NCBI GenBank assembly: GCA_033032865.1 | Contig: JAWHQI010000272.1 | Coordinates: 2,232,001 to 2,296,000 of the forward strand | DNA from: Dactylorhiza incarnata | Lineage: Eukaryota > Streptophyta > Magnoliopsida > Asparagales > Orchidaceae | Length of the DNA: 64,000 nucleotides | Reading direction: 5' to 3' | In this document: positions 10,511 to 22,783 of the stretch, one piece after another | Position numbering within the stretch: the stretch's first letter is position 1 | Layout of the letters: the number at the start of each line of letters is the position of its first letter | The notes under the pieces: model-generated | Databases searched by the model: none | What the model saw: only the letters and a program-made list of their open reading frames with translations | What the model was told of the DNA's origin: nothing | Made by a program: the position numbers and the translations under genes

Positions 10511-10914
10511 TTCTCATCTAACTTCTGATCTGGTAATACATTTTTTTATTTGGTTTGATTTTCATCCTTCTTGATTTTCTTCCTACCAAGTTATTTTGGT
10601 ATTTTAGTTTCTGATTATTACACCTTGAAGATATAATCTCTAGATCCTTATCGTAAAATCAAGGCAAATAGTTTTGTTCATGATAGTGAGAATTTTTTTG
10701 GTGATGGAAATAATGTTTTCTTTCTAAAAATGAAGATGCTTTGCATTGTTAAAATGATATCATCAAATGAATCTTTGATTTGTTGGATGCTTAGATATTG
10801 AAAATCTATAAAGGTGATCAGTTTGTGTCCTTTTGAAGTAACAACACCAGCTATGTTAATTTTATTGTCTTTTATTTGTTGAAGAACAGGTCGTTTATGG
10901 TGATCCATAATTTT
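10511..10914. other. Unassigned sequence between the CACTA end and the gypsy remnant
   Basis: AT-rich. The minus strand from about 10900 to 10700 has an open stretch that includes NINIAGVV-like text (about 65 codons) which I do not recognise. It could be part of the CACTA element or a captured gene piece. No other feature is seen. Confidence 0.3.
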
Positions 10915-13060
10915 TTTCTGTCTTGTTCTCCAAAATGGGATACCTGAGATCTGCTTTCTCCAGGACCCGACTGACATAGTAAATGTCAATTGTATCTTCC
11001 CCTTCTCTCAGACCAGGACGGGGCTTATTGCCTCGTTTCCCATCCCATGATAGATGGACAACTCTTCACCTTCCCTTGGCCCTTGAAGTAACGGAGCTAA
11101 CGAAAGTTGCTTCTTTAGTGCCTGGAAAGCCTCCTCTCACTCTCGCGACCACTTGAATTTCTTATCCCCCACATGACTTTAAAGAAGGGTAAGCATTTCT
11201 CCACTGCCCGGGAGAGGATCCCATTCAGCCCTGCCAGCTTCCTTGTCAGACGATAGACTTATTTGGCATTCCTGGGCGAATCCAAATCTAAGATTGCCCT
11301 TACTTTGTTGGGGTTGGGCTCTGCCCCCATAAGAGTGAGGAGATGACCAAGGAATTTTTCCTTGCCCGCACCAAAAATACATTTTGAGGGGTTAATCCTC
11401 ATCTTGAACTTTCGGAGCGTGGCAAAGTTCTCCGCCAAATCTGGGAGGTGATACCCAATATCCTTTCTTTTCACCATTAGATCATCCACATTGTCCTCCA
11501 AGTTTCTCCCCTTCTGCTCCCTAAATACCCGATCCGTCATTCTGTAGTAAGTCGCCCCCGCATTTCTCAGTCTGAATGACATCATTTTATAACTGTAGCA
11601 CCCGTCGCCCGTGATGAATGAGACATCTTTGACATCTGGCGGGTGCATTCAGATTTGATGATTACCAGAAAAGGCATCTTAAAATCTCATTACACTGAAA
11701 CTGATAGTTGAATATACCAGTACGTCGATTCGAGGCAGAGGATAACAATCTCTGGGATATGCTTTATTTAATAGAGAAAATTTTACAAACATTCACCACC
11801 TCCCATCGCTCTTTTTAACCATTACAAGGTTGGAGACCCAGCCTGGGTACTGGATCTCTGATACAAAACCTGTCTCTAGCAGCTTGCTTACCTCCTCCAT
11901 GATGGACCCGACCAGAGTTATTGTCACTGCCCTTTTCTTCTGACGGGTGGAGCGGACGCTTTAGTCGAGGTTGAGGCAGTGGCAAGCCAAAGCCACATTG
12001 ACGTTTGGCATGTCCGCGACACTCCAAGAAAATACGTCCACGTTCTGCTTGATGCATTCCTGGATCCACTCCTGTTCCTCCTCACTCAACCCTCTGCTGA
12101 CTCGCACTTTCTCTGTCCCCCACCCTTGTTGATGATCTCCTTCTCCTTTACCTCCTTCGCCACTTCTAGCCTGGCCATATCTTCCATCACCTTGTCGACC
12201 CCTTCTGTCTCCTCCTTCCACGAGATGGTGTTGATTAACGCGACATAGCACTGTCGGGCCACCATGTAATCTCCCTTGTTGATGTTCCCCCCAAGTTCAT
12301 GAGGAGCTCGGCTCCTCCTTCCATTTCCTTCCACTCCCTGGAGAACCCAAAGAGTGGCCCATCTGAAGTGAGCACCCTCTTCGCCTTCACCTGCATCTCA
12401 TCAAAAGCCTTCTAGAAAATCACATTCACCGAACTGTCGTTATCTACTGGGATTCTGGAGACCGTGAAGTTCACGAATGCCAATTGGATTACTAGCACAT
12501 CGCAGAACGGATCCTCATAATCGGGTATCCTTTTGCTGAGAAGGTGATCTCCTCTGGGGGTGGGGCTCGGAAGGTCGAAGCCACACGCCGACGATAAATG
12601 GCATAAAGGCTCCCCTTGCAGGTGGCCTTGATCCCTACCCCTCCATATATCATTCTGATCCCACCTCGGGTTCCTATGTCGACCCGGTCTTCGCATCAAT
12701 TTTCCACCTCCGCTCATTCTCCCTCTCCCCCAATCATTGAAGTTATTATTTTTGCTGCCCCATCGGGCACCTTCTCCCTCCTCTCACCTCCAAGAACTCT
12801 GGGCAGGTGGCCGTCATGTGACCTTCCTCCCGGTGGAAGTAAAAGTAGGGCATCGCCACCCTCCCCCTCACCGCACCTCCTGGGCAGTTTCTTCTCTCTC
12901 TTCTTTCGCGACCGATCGACATGGCAAGCTGGGGTGGCGATTTGAACGACCTCGGGCGCGGTTGCCACCCCAGGAGGTTGAACCGTCCCTGTCCCGCCAG
13001 AAAGTTACCGCCCCCTAGAAGAGACCACTCCCCTGACCCCGAGGAGTTCCTCTCCGTGGT
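10915..13060 (-). pseudogene. Ty3-gypsy (Tat-type) gag end, protease, RT and RNase H remnant
   Basis: Read from 13060 down, the minus strand holds the end of gag with a decayed knuckle (YFHREEGHMTATCPEF, about 12840), then a protease-like region (LAFVNFTVSRIPVDNDSSVN, about 12440-12490, where DxGSS has become DNDSS), then RT (CYPLPRIDVLV, DAFSGNHQI, MMSFRLRNAGATYYRM, NVDDLMVK in place of YVDD, KCIFGAGKEKFLGHLLT) and the start of RNase H (SVGSWRKQISGIPFW region near 10950). Many stops and shifts occur. The gag end resembles the plus-strand gag at 8405-8640, so both come from the same or close families, but they overlap in content and so are separate copies. The left end stops near 10915. Confidence 0.82.
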
Positions 13061-13099
13061 CTCCTATTGGGAAAAACTCCTTTTGATTTAACTTAACAA

Positions 13100-14696
13100 A
13101 ATAACTATAAGTGATTTTACTTCTTAGGTTTATGTTACCCACATTGTATAGAAAGGGTAAATTGGTCATTAGATGTCTTAGGATGTCACACTCAACTTAG
13201 AGTGTCAGGGTCAATTCATAGCAATCACAAAATAAGTTAATATAAGGCTTGCGTCGAATAAAAGTCGACGCAAATTCGACTGGATATCGACATAACTCTA
13301 ACTAGAAGTTGGAGCAACTTATTCAGTCTGTCGAAGTATAAAGTCAAAGTCAACGCAACGTCGAAAGGAACTCGACGCAGAAGGAAGAGCTTGTCGAAGC
13401 CATCTTAGAAGTCGACGAAACTACAACTTCAACTCGAAGCAGAAGATATAGTTCAAGTCTAAGGCTTCAACTCGATAGACACGTCGATAAGGAATCGACG
13501 TAATGCCAACTTCTGAGTTCAACCAATGCTAAGAAGAAATTTGAAGCTACGTCGATAAGTACTTAGAGGTGCGTCGACATGAAGATTGATGAAGTCGATG
13601 CAACGTCGAATACAGTTAGAAAAAGGAAGCTTTTTCAACTGTCCTTTTGGGACATTTTTAGAAGGACCACCAGGCTAGAGACAGTTCTCCAACATATCGT
13701 TTGTTGCCAAGAATAGAATGAAGCTTTCCAGGACACAACAAATCACTTTTGGAAGGTATTCAAAATGAATGGATGGGTCGAGAATAAATAGAGAAAGGAA
13801 ATTAGGTGGGTAAGAGGAACTCCTTTTCAGGGCAAGCCAAAAGAAGAATGGTTTTTGAAAACTCAATCATACACAATAAGTATGCAAAAAGAGGAGAAGA
13901 AAACAACAACGCAGTTATTACATTATTCTGTTTGTCGAATAGGGCTTTCATCTTCTTCCCTCTCAACCCCTAAAAGACAGATATATAGAAGTGCTCTCTC
14001 TGCACAGGAAGATATAATGCTGCTTCTTCTTCATCATTATACAGCAGCAGAACTACAACAAGTGCTGAGAGAAAAGGATCAAGCAAAACAACCCTTGCAA
14101 ATCATCACTATCATAAGCAAGGGTTCATCATTTCAGATCCAGTGAAAGAAAGACTGAAGCAACATCAGAGCTTCTGAAGAATTCTGAGAATAGAATTCTT
14201 ACCTTCTCCCTCTTACTTTCTTCTTACTATTTCCATCGACTGTAAAAGAGTTTTAAGAATCCCTCTTCTAAAGGATTCAGTGATTCAAGATCTCCTTATC
14301 AAAAGATCTTTGGTTCTAAGAGTCTCCTTACCAAAAGGCTTAGTGGTTCAAGATCTCCTTATCAAAAGATCTGTATTTCTAAGAGTCTCCTTGTCAAAAT
14401 ACTCAGGCACAGGTTGTGCAATCCTACCAGGGAGGTAGAAGAGAGGACTACCCACATTTTGGGAAACCTCTATAAAAATCCTTGTGTCTTTGCTGTGATT
14501 TTCTATGCTGTCCCATTTACTTTTTCTATGTTCATTTTCAGCAAACTTTATTTCATTTATTCTGCCATTGATTTTACTGTGTGCATAATACCTTAGTATT
14601 TTTTATTGTATGCACAGTTAGAATAAAAATATTTAAATCTCTATTCACCCCCCTCCCCCCTTCTAGAGAATTCTCAGAGCACATTATGCACTTTCA
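13100..14696 (+). repeat. 5' LTR of copia element A
   Basis: The right end is clear: a C-rich tract (TTCACCCCCCTCCCCCC near 14645), then ACTTTCA ending at 14696, then a primer-binding-like TTTGTATCAGAGG. The left end is not certain. The body from about 13240 to 13620 is dense in short CGTCGA/TCGACG motifs. The 3' LTR of A is not in the window. Confidence 0.65.
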
Positions 14697-14736
14697 ATTT
14701 GTATCAGAGGGAGGTTCATCATTAAAAGGTTAACAC

Positions 14737-16594
14737 TGTTGGAACAACCCTATTTCTGATTTGGGCTAGGATCACTATATGTTAACTAGGATCAAGTTGA
14801 CCCCAATGTATAGTTTATGGGTCAAGAGTTTAGGCTGTTAGAACTAGAGAAATCATTCAGATTCTGCGTTCGACGAACTACACACTGCGTTCGACGAACG
14901 GCTATCTGCGTTCGACGAACGACAAGCTCTCCGCGTTCGAAGAACGACAAGCTCTCTGCGTTCGACGATCGGCTTATATTCTGCGTTCGACGAACAAGTC
15001 AAGTCTCAGCGGTCGAAGAATTTGTCTAAGTGCAGCGTTCGACTAATTGCATTCTGTGTTCGACGATCCCGTCTTAGCGGTTCAGCGGTCGACGAACAGA
15101 TCCCAGCTCAGCGCTCGATGCTTTTACTCAGTCTCAGCGCTTGACGCTTTTACTCAGTCTCAGCGCTCTTTTACTCAGTCTCAGCGCTCGACGCTTTTAC
15201 TCAAGCTCAGCGGTCGACGAATTTATCCAGGCTCAGCGGTCGACGAATCTTTCCGTTCGACGAACTCAAGTCTGCGTTCGACGAATATTCAGCAGATGTT
15301 CAGAACAGTGAATTAAATGTTGAGGTCGACGAAATAAATGTTGTGTTCGACGAAAATCTTGAGATCAACGAATCTGCGTTCGACGAATTTTGTTCAGATC
15401 AAAGAATTCTTATTTAAGCTCAGAAATTTCAGAAGGATTATATTCATTTCATTCTCTGAACTCAGATCGACGACAGCAACAACTCTTTCTATCAGATCAA
15501 GTAAGGAAAATATATTTCTTTTATTATTCCAAGATTATAGCCGTTGACATCCAGCAGAAAAGGACATTTCGTGGAAAAGGAAAAGGCAAACGGCGCTGCA
15601 TATGTACTGTTCCCTTAATATCTTTTTAGAATAATATATTTCTTAATATAAGGGATTTGCATTTAATTCTGTCAGAGATTTGAAAAAGAAAAGGAAAGAA
15701 GATATTACAGAATAATTTTACAGCTTTCACGACAACATCAATACAGATCAGATTACAGTTTTGCTGTACAGAAAAATATACAGAGAAAAGAAAGAAAGAA
15801 ATATATAGGAAGAAAAGAAATTGGAAATTACTTCTTCTTCCTCCTTAGCATTTTTCAGAGAACAGATCTTCAGCTTCTTCCTCCTTCAGCAGCACACATT
15901 TTCTGAGAACAAATACACTATCTCTCAGATTTCCTGCTGTAAAGAATCAGAAAAGAAAGAATCATTAGCTGCAAGCACATATCTTCAAAAGAGCAACAAC
16001 AAACTGAAGCATTCTTGTCTTTCAGTTTTATCTGCTACAGGAAGATCATTTTTCTTCAAAGAGAAAGCTCCAGCCATTCAACTGTCAAACATCTTCAATC
16101 AGACAGAGGAGCCTTTCTACAACATCAACATCCACTAGAGTCTTCTCTAAGCATCTTGACAGAGAAGAACATCTAAACCCCTCTCTATCCCATTATGTAT
16201 ATGGTTAAAACTCCCTTCAAAAGTTTACCCCATTGGTGGCAAGACACCTGAACAAAAAATCTAGTTGGTTTTTGGGCACCTTATCAAAAGCTCATTGGTG
16301 TGAGGGCACCTGATCAAAAATCCTAGTGGATTCCTACCAAGGGTGGTAGAAGAGCAGACGTACCCAAGTTTAGTGGGAAACTACTATAGCTCCTTGTGTC
16401 TTCTGTGTTTGATTTCTTTCTGTGTTGTGCTGTGTGCTGTTTTCATTATTCATTTTATTACAGTTTTTATTTATCACTCACTCTATACACATATATATAT
16501 AACTATTTTTAATTCCGCTATAAAACTAAGGGAAAAGTTTTAAACTCTATTCACCCCCCTCTAGAGTTAATTTAAGATCTAACCTCCACTTTCA
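14737..16594 (+). repeat. 5' LTR of copia element B
   Basis: Starts TGTTGGAAC, ends CTCCACTTTCA. It is nearly identical to the LTR at 20050-21909 (1858 versus 1860 bp), with only scattered differences visible, so the insertion is young relative to its surroundings. U3 (14860-15400) carries more than a dozen copies of CGTTCGACGAA or close variants. AACAC at 14732-14736 is the target duplication. Confidence 0.95.
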
Positions 16595-16596
16595 AT

Positions 16597-16607
16597 TGGT
16601 ATCAGAG
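16597..16607 (+). promoter_or_regulatory. Primer-binding site of element B
   Basis: TGGTATCAGAG, complementary to the 3' end of initiator-methionine tRNA, three bases after the LTR. This is the standard minus-strand primer site of Ty1-copia elements. Confidence 0.9.
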
Positions 16608-16661
16608 GGCTGTTGATTCTTTACAGGCTCTGCTGATGAAAGAAAAGACAGAAGATCTCAC

Positions 16662-17898
16662 TTGATCTCTCTGTATGAGAACTTCAAAAAGGGTGAAAAA
16701 GAATCAATTGCAGATATGTACACTGGATTAAGTGTAATCATAAGTGAACTGAAAACACTGGATAAGGAAATCTCATTAACTGAGATCAATGACAAGGTCC
16801 TAATATGCTTCCCAAGCACTTGGGACTCTAGGATCTGGCCTATCAAGGAAGCCAGAAGCCTCAATGAGATTACTACTGAGACACTACTAGGAAAGCTCAA
16901 ATCCTATGAGCAACTCATCAAGACAAGAGAAGCTGAACAAGTGAGCACTTCCTCTCCAACAAAGAAGGACATGAACATTGCCTTCAAAGCTACAGAAGAA
17001 GAAGGAAAGACTCCTGACAATGAGGAGTTCATGAGCCTTATAGCCAAGAGATTCTACAAAATGGCTAAGAAGTACTTCAGAAAGAAGGACTCCAGATTAA
17101 GGGAAAAGCCAAGGTATGACAAAAACAATTCTAAAGAAATTATGTGTTTTGGTTGCAGGAAACTAGGACACATAGCACCTGATTGTCCAGAAAATCAAAA
17201 CAAGAAGGACAAGAAGGAAAAAGAGAAAAGAAAAGGAAGAAAGGAGAAACTCCAACAAATCTTCCTCCCATAAACACAAAAAGAAGGGAAGAGGATTTGT
17301 AGCTGAAACTTGGAGTGAAACTGAATCAGATTCATCATCCAGCTCTTCTGATGATGAAGATAATGAAGAAGAAAGAAGTCTCTGTATGATGGATATCAAT
17401 GCCTCAGCAAGCAATTCAGATGAAGAATCAGAATCAGAAGCTGAAAATGATGCAGATCAGGTAATATCTAACTTTGATTTTACTTCAGTTGAATTCAAAG
17501 ATGAATTCAAGGTTCTTTGCTTAGACTTAATTAAATCTGAGAAAGAAATAATCTCACTCAGACATAAGCTAGCTGAAATGAAAAATATAAATGAAGAAAA
17601 TGTAAATCTTAAGAAAGATTTGGCTGCCTCTAGAGAACAAACTATTCTCCTTGAGAATAAACTTTCTGAGGCTAAGAAATTTGAAGAATCCCTAAATGGG
17701 AGAAGCATCAAACTGATGGATATTACAAGCACAATAAATGCTAGACTTAATAGCAAACTAGGCTTGGGTGCTTCATCAAGTGAGCCACCTCTGATTAAGA
17801 AGAATATATTATCTACACCTATAAAATTCATCTCTGCTAAGAGCAAAGAGGTTGTAGATGAAAATAAAAAACATTCCAAGCAAGACTGTCGAGAATAG
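16662..17898 (+). pseudogene. Element B gag (N-terminus deleted)
   Basis: Structural Gag of a Maximus/SIRE-type copia element. The first frame (16662-17273) covers the second half of the UBN2-type Gag domain (SLYENFKKGEKESIADMYTG, TWDSRIWPIKEARSL, LLGKLKSYEQ) and a zinc knuckle, CFGCRKLGHIAPDC (C-x2-C-x4-H-x4-C), followed by a Lys-rich tail. After a frameshift near 17260, a second frame continues to 17898 with an acidic Ser-rich stretch and a long coiled coil (LIKSEKEIISLRHKLAEM). The N-terminal half of Gag is absent, because coding similarity begins almost directly after the primer site. A deletion there would also remove the start codon. Confidence 0.85.
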
Positions 17899-18040
17899 CA
17901 GAATTCAGCAGAATTCGTCGAACGGAGCTTGACAAAATGTATCCACTTCGTCGAACGGAGCTCGACGAACTCTGAAGATAGATTTTCAATATAGTCATTA
18001 TATGAACGACGCTCGACGAACTCAGCCCAGTTCATCAAAC
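17886..18040. repeat. LTR-type motif cluster in the gag-protease linker of element B
   Basis: Contains AATTCGTCGAACGGAGC, ACTTCGTCGAACGGAGC and two copies of GCTCGACGAACTC. These are the U3 motif CGTTCGACGAA in both orientations. The cluster sits between the Gag coiled coil and the protease motif. Confidence 0.75.
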
Positions 18041-18225
18041 AGAAACTATAAAGCAAATCTGAACAATTCTTATTCTTCACATTCTAAGAATCCTTTTTCA
18101 CTGAATGGATTATACCTCCAAGGAGATATCATCCACAAGGTTATAAGGACCAACCTGAAATGTCTTTTATTTTAGATTTTTGTGGAAATACAAAAAGACC
18201 CAAGGTAGTCTGGGTCAGGAACAAA

Positions 18226-18700
18226 TAGTTTTTTTTTGTTTTTTTTTGCAGGTACACAGCTGTCCAAGAATAAATGAAAAATGGTATTTGGATAGTGGCT
18301 GCTCAAAGCATATGACAGAAATCAGATTTTGATGATCTTAATTGGTATCAGAAATCAAATTCTCAATTGGTAAAAGAAATTTTCAATTTGACAATACCTT
18401 AACAGATAAGGCCAATATATTTAACTATAAGAAAATACTTAAACCTATTGAAAATATTTTTAACTCCAATTGTAATAAACAAAAAGTTATAGGATTCAAT
18501 TGAATCTTCTCATCTTAAGAACAAAGTCAGATGACTTCATGTTCCTACAGACTTTCTCAGGTTCATCAAGATTTGAGTATTCTACTCTAGTTGCATTGAT
18601 CAGAAATGATCATAGCACTGAGTTTTTTGAATCTCTTCTGATAAGAGAATTCTGTAAGAAGGAAGGTATCATGCAATGTATCCTTCAGAAGATAAGAATT
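18226..18700 (+). pseudogene. Element B protease motif and integrase scrap
   Basis: Gag ends with TAG at 18226-18228, followed by a T-rich tract and GCAG (18248-18251). The copia protease active-site motif WYLDSGCSKHMTE follows (18282-18320). The sequence then breaks off. A decayed integrase core piece at about 18525-18690 (LVALIRNDHSTEFFESLLI) replaces the usual IRSDHGTEFEN region. RT and RNase H are absent. B therefore cannot supply its own enzymes and would have needed another element for mobility. Confidence 0.75.
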
Positions 18701-20049
18701 CCTTAGAATCCATTAAAAGCTGTAGCAATTCATCATATTAATAGAATCCTATTGAAACAAAATCTAGAAAAGTTAAAAGAAGAAAAAATTTAGTAATTTA
18801 TGATTAAATGCTTTCAAAAGAACAACTTAATTCTACTATCTGTTCATTCTAGGATATTTTCCTTCTAATAAAGCATAAAGGGTTTATAACAAATCCTCTC
18901 TTAAAATAGAAGAGTCCATGCATTGTTGGAACTAACCTATTAAATGAGGAGAGGAACACTACCTCTACCAGAAACATTGTGCAAGTACCAGAAGTCACTT
19001 TCAATTGATATTCAATTGGCATCAAACTGTCAGAGACCTTAACTGATATTAGAGGACTTTCAATTGGTATCAAAGCAGAACATAGATACTCAATTGCACT
19101 TTCAATTGGGATCAAACTATCAGTTGCAGAAATAAAAGAAAGGGTTTACACTCTCAAGACAAAAAATGCAAATGAAATTGCAAGTTCAATATTAAAGAAC
19201 CAGAACTTTCATTTAACTGAATGCCTACAGAATTATTTCTCTTTCTAGTTCCCCTTTGCACTATAGTTCCCCTTTTCTCTTTCTATTTTATTGTGCAGGA
19301 ACAATAACAATGACAATCTTGCATACTTCCCTACCTCCATCAAATGTCCCTTCTTCAAGGGGCCTAGCTTCAGGCTTTTCCTGAAACTAGGCAGGGGGAG
19401 AAGTTTTTATGAACAAGCTCCATTTGATGCACTATTTTGCTCAGGGGGAGTTGTTCTATAAACTAGGCAAGGGGAGAAAGCTGAACAACCTCCAGTCTCA
19501 GGGGGAGACACTCTCAGGGCGAGTTGCTATATGAAGAAGCTTGATAAAGCTCACAGCAGTTTGCTGATTGCTGTTTCTGTTTCAGAAAAATTTAGATAAA
19601 GCTCATAATCAAGTGCAGATACAGTACAACTCAGAAGAAGTATTTTGTTTTAGCAAATTCAGTAACAGTTATTGCTACAAGCTCAGCTAATCAGAAATTC
19701 CGAAATCAGATAAAGATTAAGATCAAAATTCATAGCAGATAACATATTCAGTTCAGAACAATTTCAGAAAGCTGATTTACATAGCAGATACAGTTTAGTT
19801 CAGATCAGAATTTCAATCAGAATTTCAGAATTCAGAAGGCAGAATTCAGAAAAATCAAGGTTCTGATTGCATTTCTATCAGTTTTATTTTTGTTGAAATG
19901 TAATTTCAAAACTCAGAGTACTATTCATTTTATATCTGATAAAATATTTAAAATATATTAGATATATATGCTCTGTTGTTTTTCCTGTATTAGTGTTTGT
20001 TTATTTTCAATTTTTGTCAAATAGTGTCCTAACCCAAATAGGGGGAGAT
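18701..20049 (+). other. Element B 3' non-coding region with purine tracts and PPT
   Basis: No ORF of note. Repeated purine tracts (CAGGGGGAG or close) occur near 19392, 19440, 19470 and 19499, and the true polypurine tract TAGGGGGAGA directly precedes the 3' LTR at 20050. The stretch 19000-19130 repeats TTTCAATTGG, which resembles the LTR/PBS junction. Confidence 0.6.
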
Positions 20050-21909
20050 TGTTGGAACAACCCTATTTCTGATTTGGGCTAGGATCACTATATGTTAACT
20101 AGGATCAAGTTGACCCCAATGTATAGTTTATGAGTCAAGAGTTTAGGCTGTTAGAACTAGAGAAATCATTCAGATTCTGCGTTCGACGAACTACACACTG
20201 CGTTCGACGAACGACTATCTGCGTTCGACGAATGACAAGCTCTCTGCGTTCGACGAACGACAAGCTCTCTGCGTTCGACGATCGGCTTATATTCTGCGTT
20301 CGACGGATAGCTCAAGTCTCAGCGGTCGAAGAATTTGTCTAAGTGCAGCGCTCGACTAATTGCATTCTGCGTTCGACGATCCCGTCTTAGCGGTTCAGCG
20401 GTCGACGAACAGATCCCAGCTCAGCGCTCGACGCTTTCACTCAGTCTCAGCGCTCGATGCTTTTACTCAGTCTCAACGCTCGACGCTTTTACTCAGTCTC
20501 AGCGCTCGACGCTTTTACTCAAGCTCAGCTGTTGACGAATTTATCCACGCTAGCGGTCGACGAATCTTTTCGTTTGACGAACTCAAGTCTGCGTTCGACG
20601 AATATTCAGCAGATGTTCAGAACATTGAATTAAATGTTGAGGTCGACGAAATAAATATTGTGTTCGACGAAAATCTTGAGATCGACGAATCTGCGTTCGA
20701 CGAATTTTGTTCAGATCAAAGAATTCTTATTTAAGCTCAGAAATTTCAGAAGGATTATATTCATTTCATTCTCTGAACTCAGATCGATGACAGCAACGGC
20801 TCTTTCTATCAGATCAAGTAAGGAAAATATATTTCTTTTATTATTCCAAGATTATAGTCGTTGACATCCAACAGAAAAGGACATTTCGTGGAAAAGGAAA
20901 GGGCAAACGGCGCTGCAGATGTACTGTTCCCAGAATATCTTTTCAGAATAATATATTCCTTAATATAAGGGATTTGCATTTAATTCTGTCAGAGATTTGA
21001 AAAAGAAAAGGAAAGAAGATATTACAGAATAATTTTACAGCTTTCACGACAGCATCAATACAGATCAGATTACAGTTTTGCTGTACAGAAAAATATACAG
21101 AGAAAAGAAAGAAAGGAATATATAGGAAGAAAAGAAATTGGAAATTACTTCTTCTTCCTCCTTAGCATTTTTCAGAGAACAGATCTTCATCTTCTTCCTC
21201 CTTCAGCAGCACACATTTTTTGAGAACAACTACACTATCTCTCAGATTTCCTGCTGCAAAGAATCAGAAAAGAAAGAATCATTAGCTACAAGCACAGATC
21301 TTCAAAAGAGCAATAACAAACTGAAGCATTCTTGTCTTTCAGTTTTATCTGCTACAGGAAGATCATTTTTCTTCAAAGAGAAAGCTCCAGCCATTCAACT
21401 GTCAAACATCTTCAATCAGACAGAGGAGCCTTTCTACAACATCAACATCCACTAGAGTCTTCTCTAAGCATCTTGACAGAGAAGAACATCTAAACCCCTC
21501 TCTATCCCATTCTGTACAGGGTTAAAACTCCCTTCAAAAGTTTACCCCATTGGTGGCAAGACACCTGAACAAAAATCTAGTTGGTTTTTGGGCACCTTAT
21601 CAAAAGCTCATTGGTGTGAGGGCACCTGATAAAAAATCCTAGTGGATTCCTACCAAGGGTGGTAGAAGAGTAGACGTACCCAAGTTTAGTGGGGAACTAC
21701 TATAGCTCCTTGTGTCTTCTATGTTTGATTTCTTTCTGTGTTGTGCTGTGTGTTGTTTTCATTATTCATTTTATTTCAGTTTTTATTTATCACTCACTCT
21801 ATACACATATATATCACTATTTTTAATTCCGCTATAAAACTAAGGGAAAAGTTTTAATATCTATTCACCCCCCCTCTAGAGTTAATTTAAGATCTAACCT
21901 CCACTTTCA
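20050..21909 (+). repeat. 3' LTR of copia element B
   Basis: Partner of the LTR at 14737-16594. It ends ACTTTCA at 21909 and is followed by AACAC (21910-21914), the exact copy of the bases before the 5' LTR. This proves B is a complete insertion, sitting in the untranslated leader of element A. Confidence 0.95.
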
Positions 21910-21983
21910 AACACCTTGATCAAAAGATCTCCTACTCTCTTTTTTCTTTATTTTAAAATTACATAAAACTATTTTTAAAGAAA

Positions 21984-22783
21984 ATGAGTTCTAAGGATTA
22001 TGCATCAACTAGACCACCAGTGTGTAACCTAAAAGGGTTTACACTATGGAAGGCCAGAATAAAAATTCACATGAACTCTAATGATGAAGACATCTTTGAT
22101 GTTTTGATTTCAGGTCCCCCAGCACCAGTCAGAAAAGATACCAGTGGATCCTCAACACTGGAAGCTGTCCCAAGGAATGAGTGGACATAGACTGAAAAGA
22201 ATGCAGAAGTATGTAATGTTAAGTCTATGAACATACAATTATCCACTCTATCTGATGACATATTTCAGGAAGTGACTGAATGCCAGTCTGCAAAAGAAAT
22301 ATGGGATACAATGATCAGTATAGCTAAAAAAAATGATGATGATAAGAAGGGACAGTAGAATGGAAGAAGTTTCCTAACTGAAACTTGGCGTGACTCAGAA
22401 TCTGAGTCATGCTCCTCATCTGAAAGTGAGGAAGAAGGTGTTGTGGAAGAAGTTTGTCTGATGACTTTGGAGGCCTCCTCAGATAATGAAGGAAATCAGG
22501 TATCATGTTTTGATAATATTGATTTCTCTTCAAATGAATTTAAAACATGTTTTAAAGAATTCTGCCAAGATCAATTAGAAGCAGAAAATTAAATAAAAAT
22601 TCTTAGGAAAGAGTTAAAAGAACTGAAAAGTAAAAGGATAGATGAAAATCATCACTATGATAATCAACTCAGGAGTGAGGTAACAGAGTTAAGAAAACAA
22701 ATAGATAAAATAAATGCTGAAAATCTAAAACTAAAGGAAGAACTCACAAAGACAAAAGTGTTTGAAGACTCACTCAATGGGAG
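21984..22783 (+). pseudogene. Element A gag, truncated
   Basis: Copia Gag starting ATG at 21984 (SSKDYASTRPPVCNLKGFTL, WKARIKIHMNSNDEDIFDVL, then NIQLSTLSDDIFQEVTECQS). In-frame stops occur near 22188, 22359 and 22590. The middle of the Gag domain and the zinc knuckle are missing, because the acidic Ser-rich and coiled-coil tail (KLKEELTKTKVFEDSLNG) follows directly. The reading stops at 22783, where minus-strand element D was inserted. Before B entered, this gag followed the A primer site within about 110 bp. The remaining part of A is not recognised in the window. Confidence 0.75.

Noticed and set aside
16597..16607. tRNA gene signal at TGGTATCAGAG and similar sites
   Set aside because: Only the 3' end complement of initiator-Met tRNA is present, right after an LTR. 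It is a primer-binding site, not a tRNA gene. No tRNA or rRNA gene was seen in the window.
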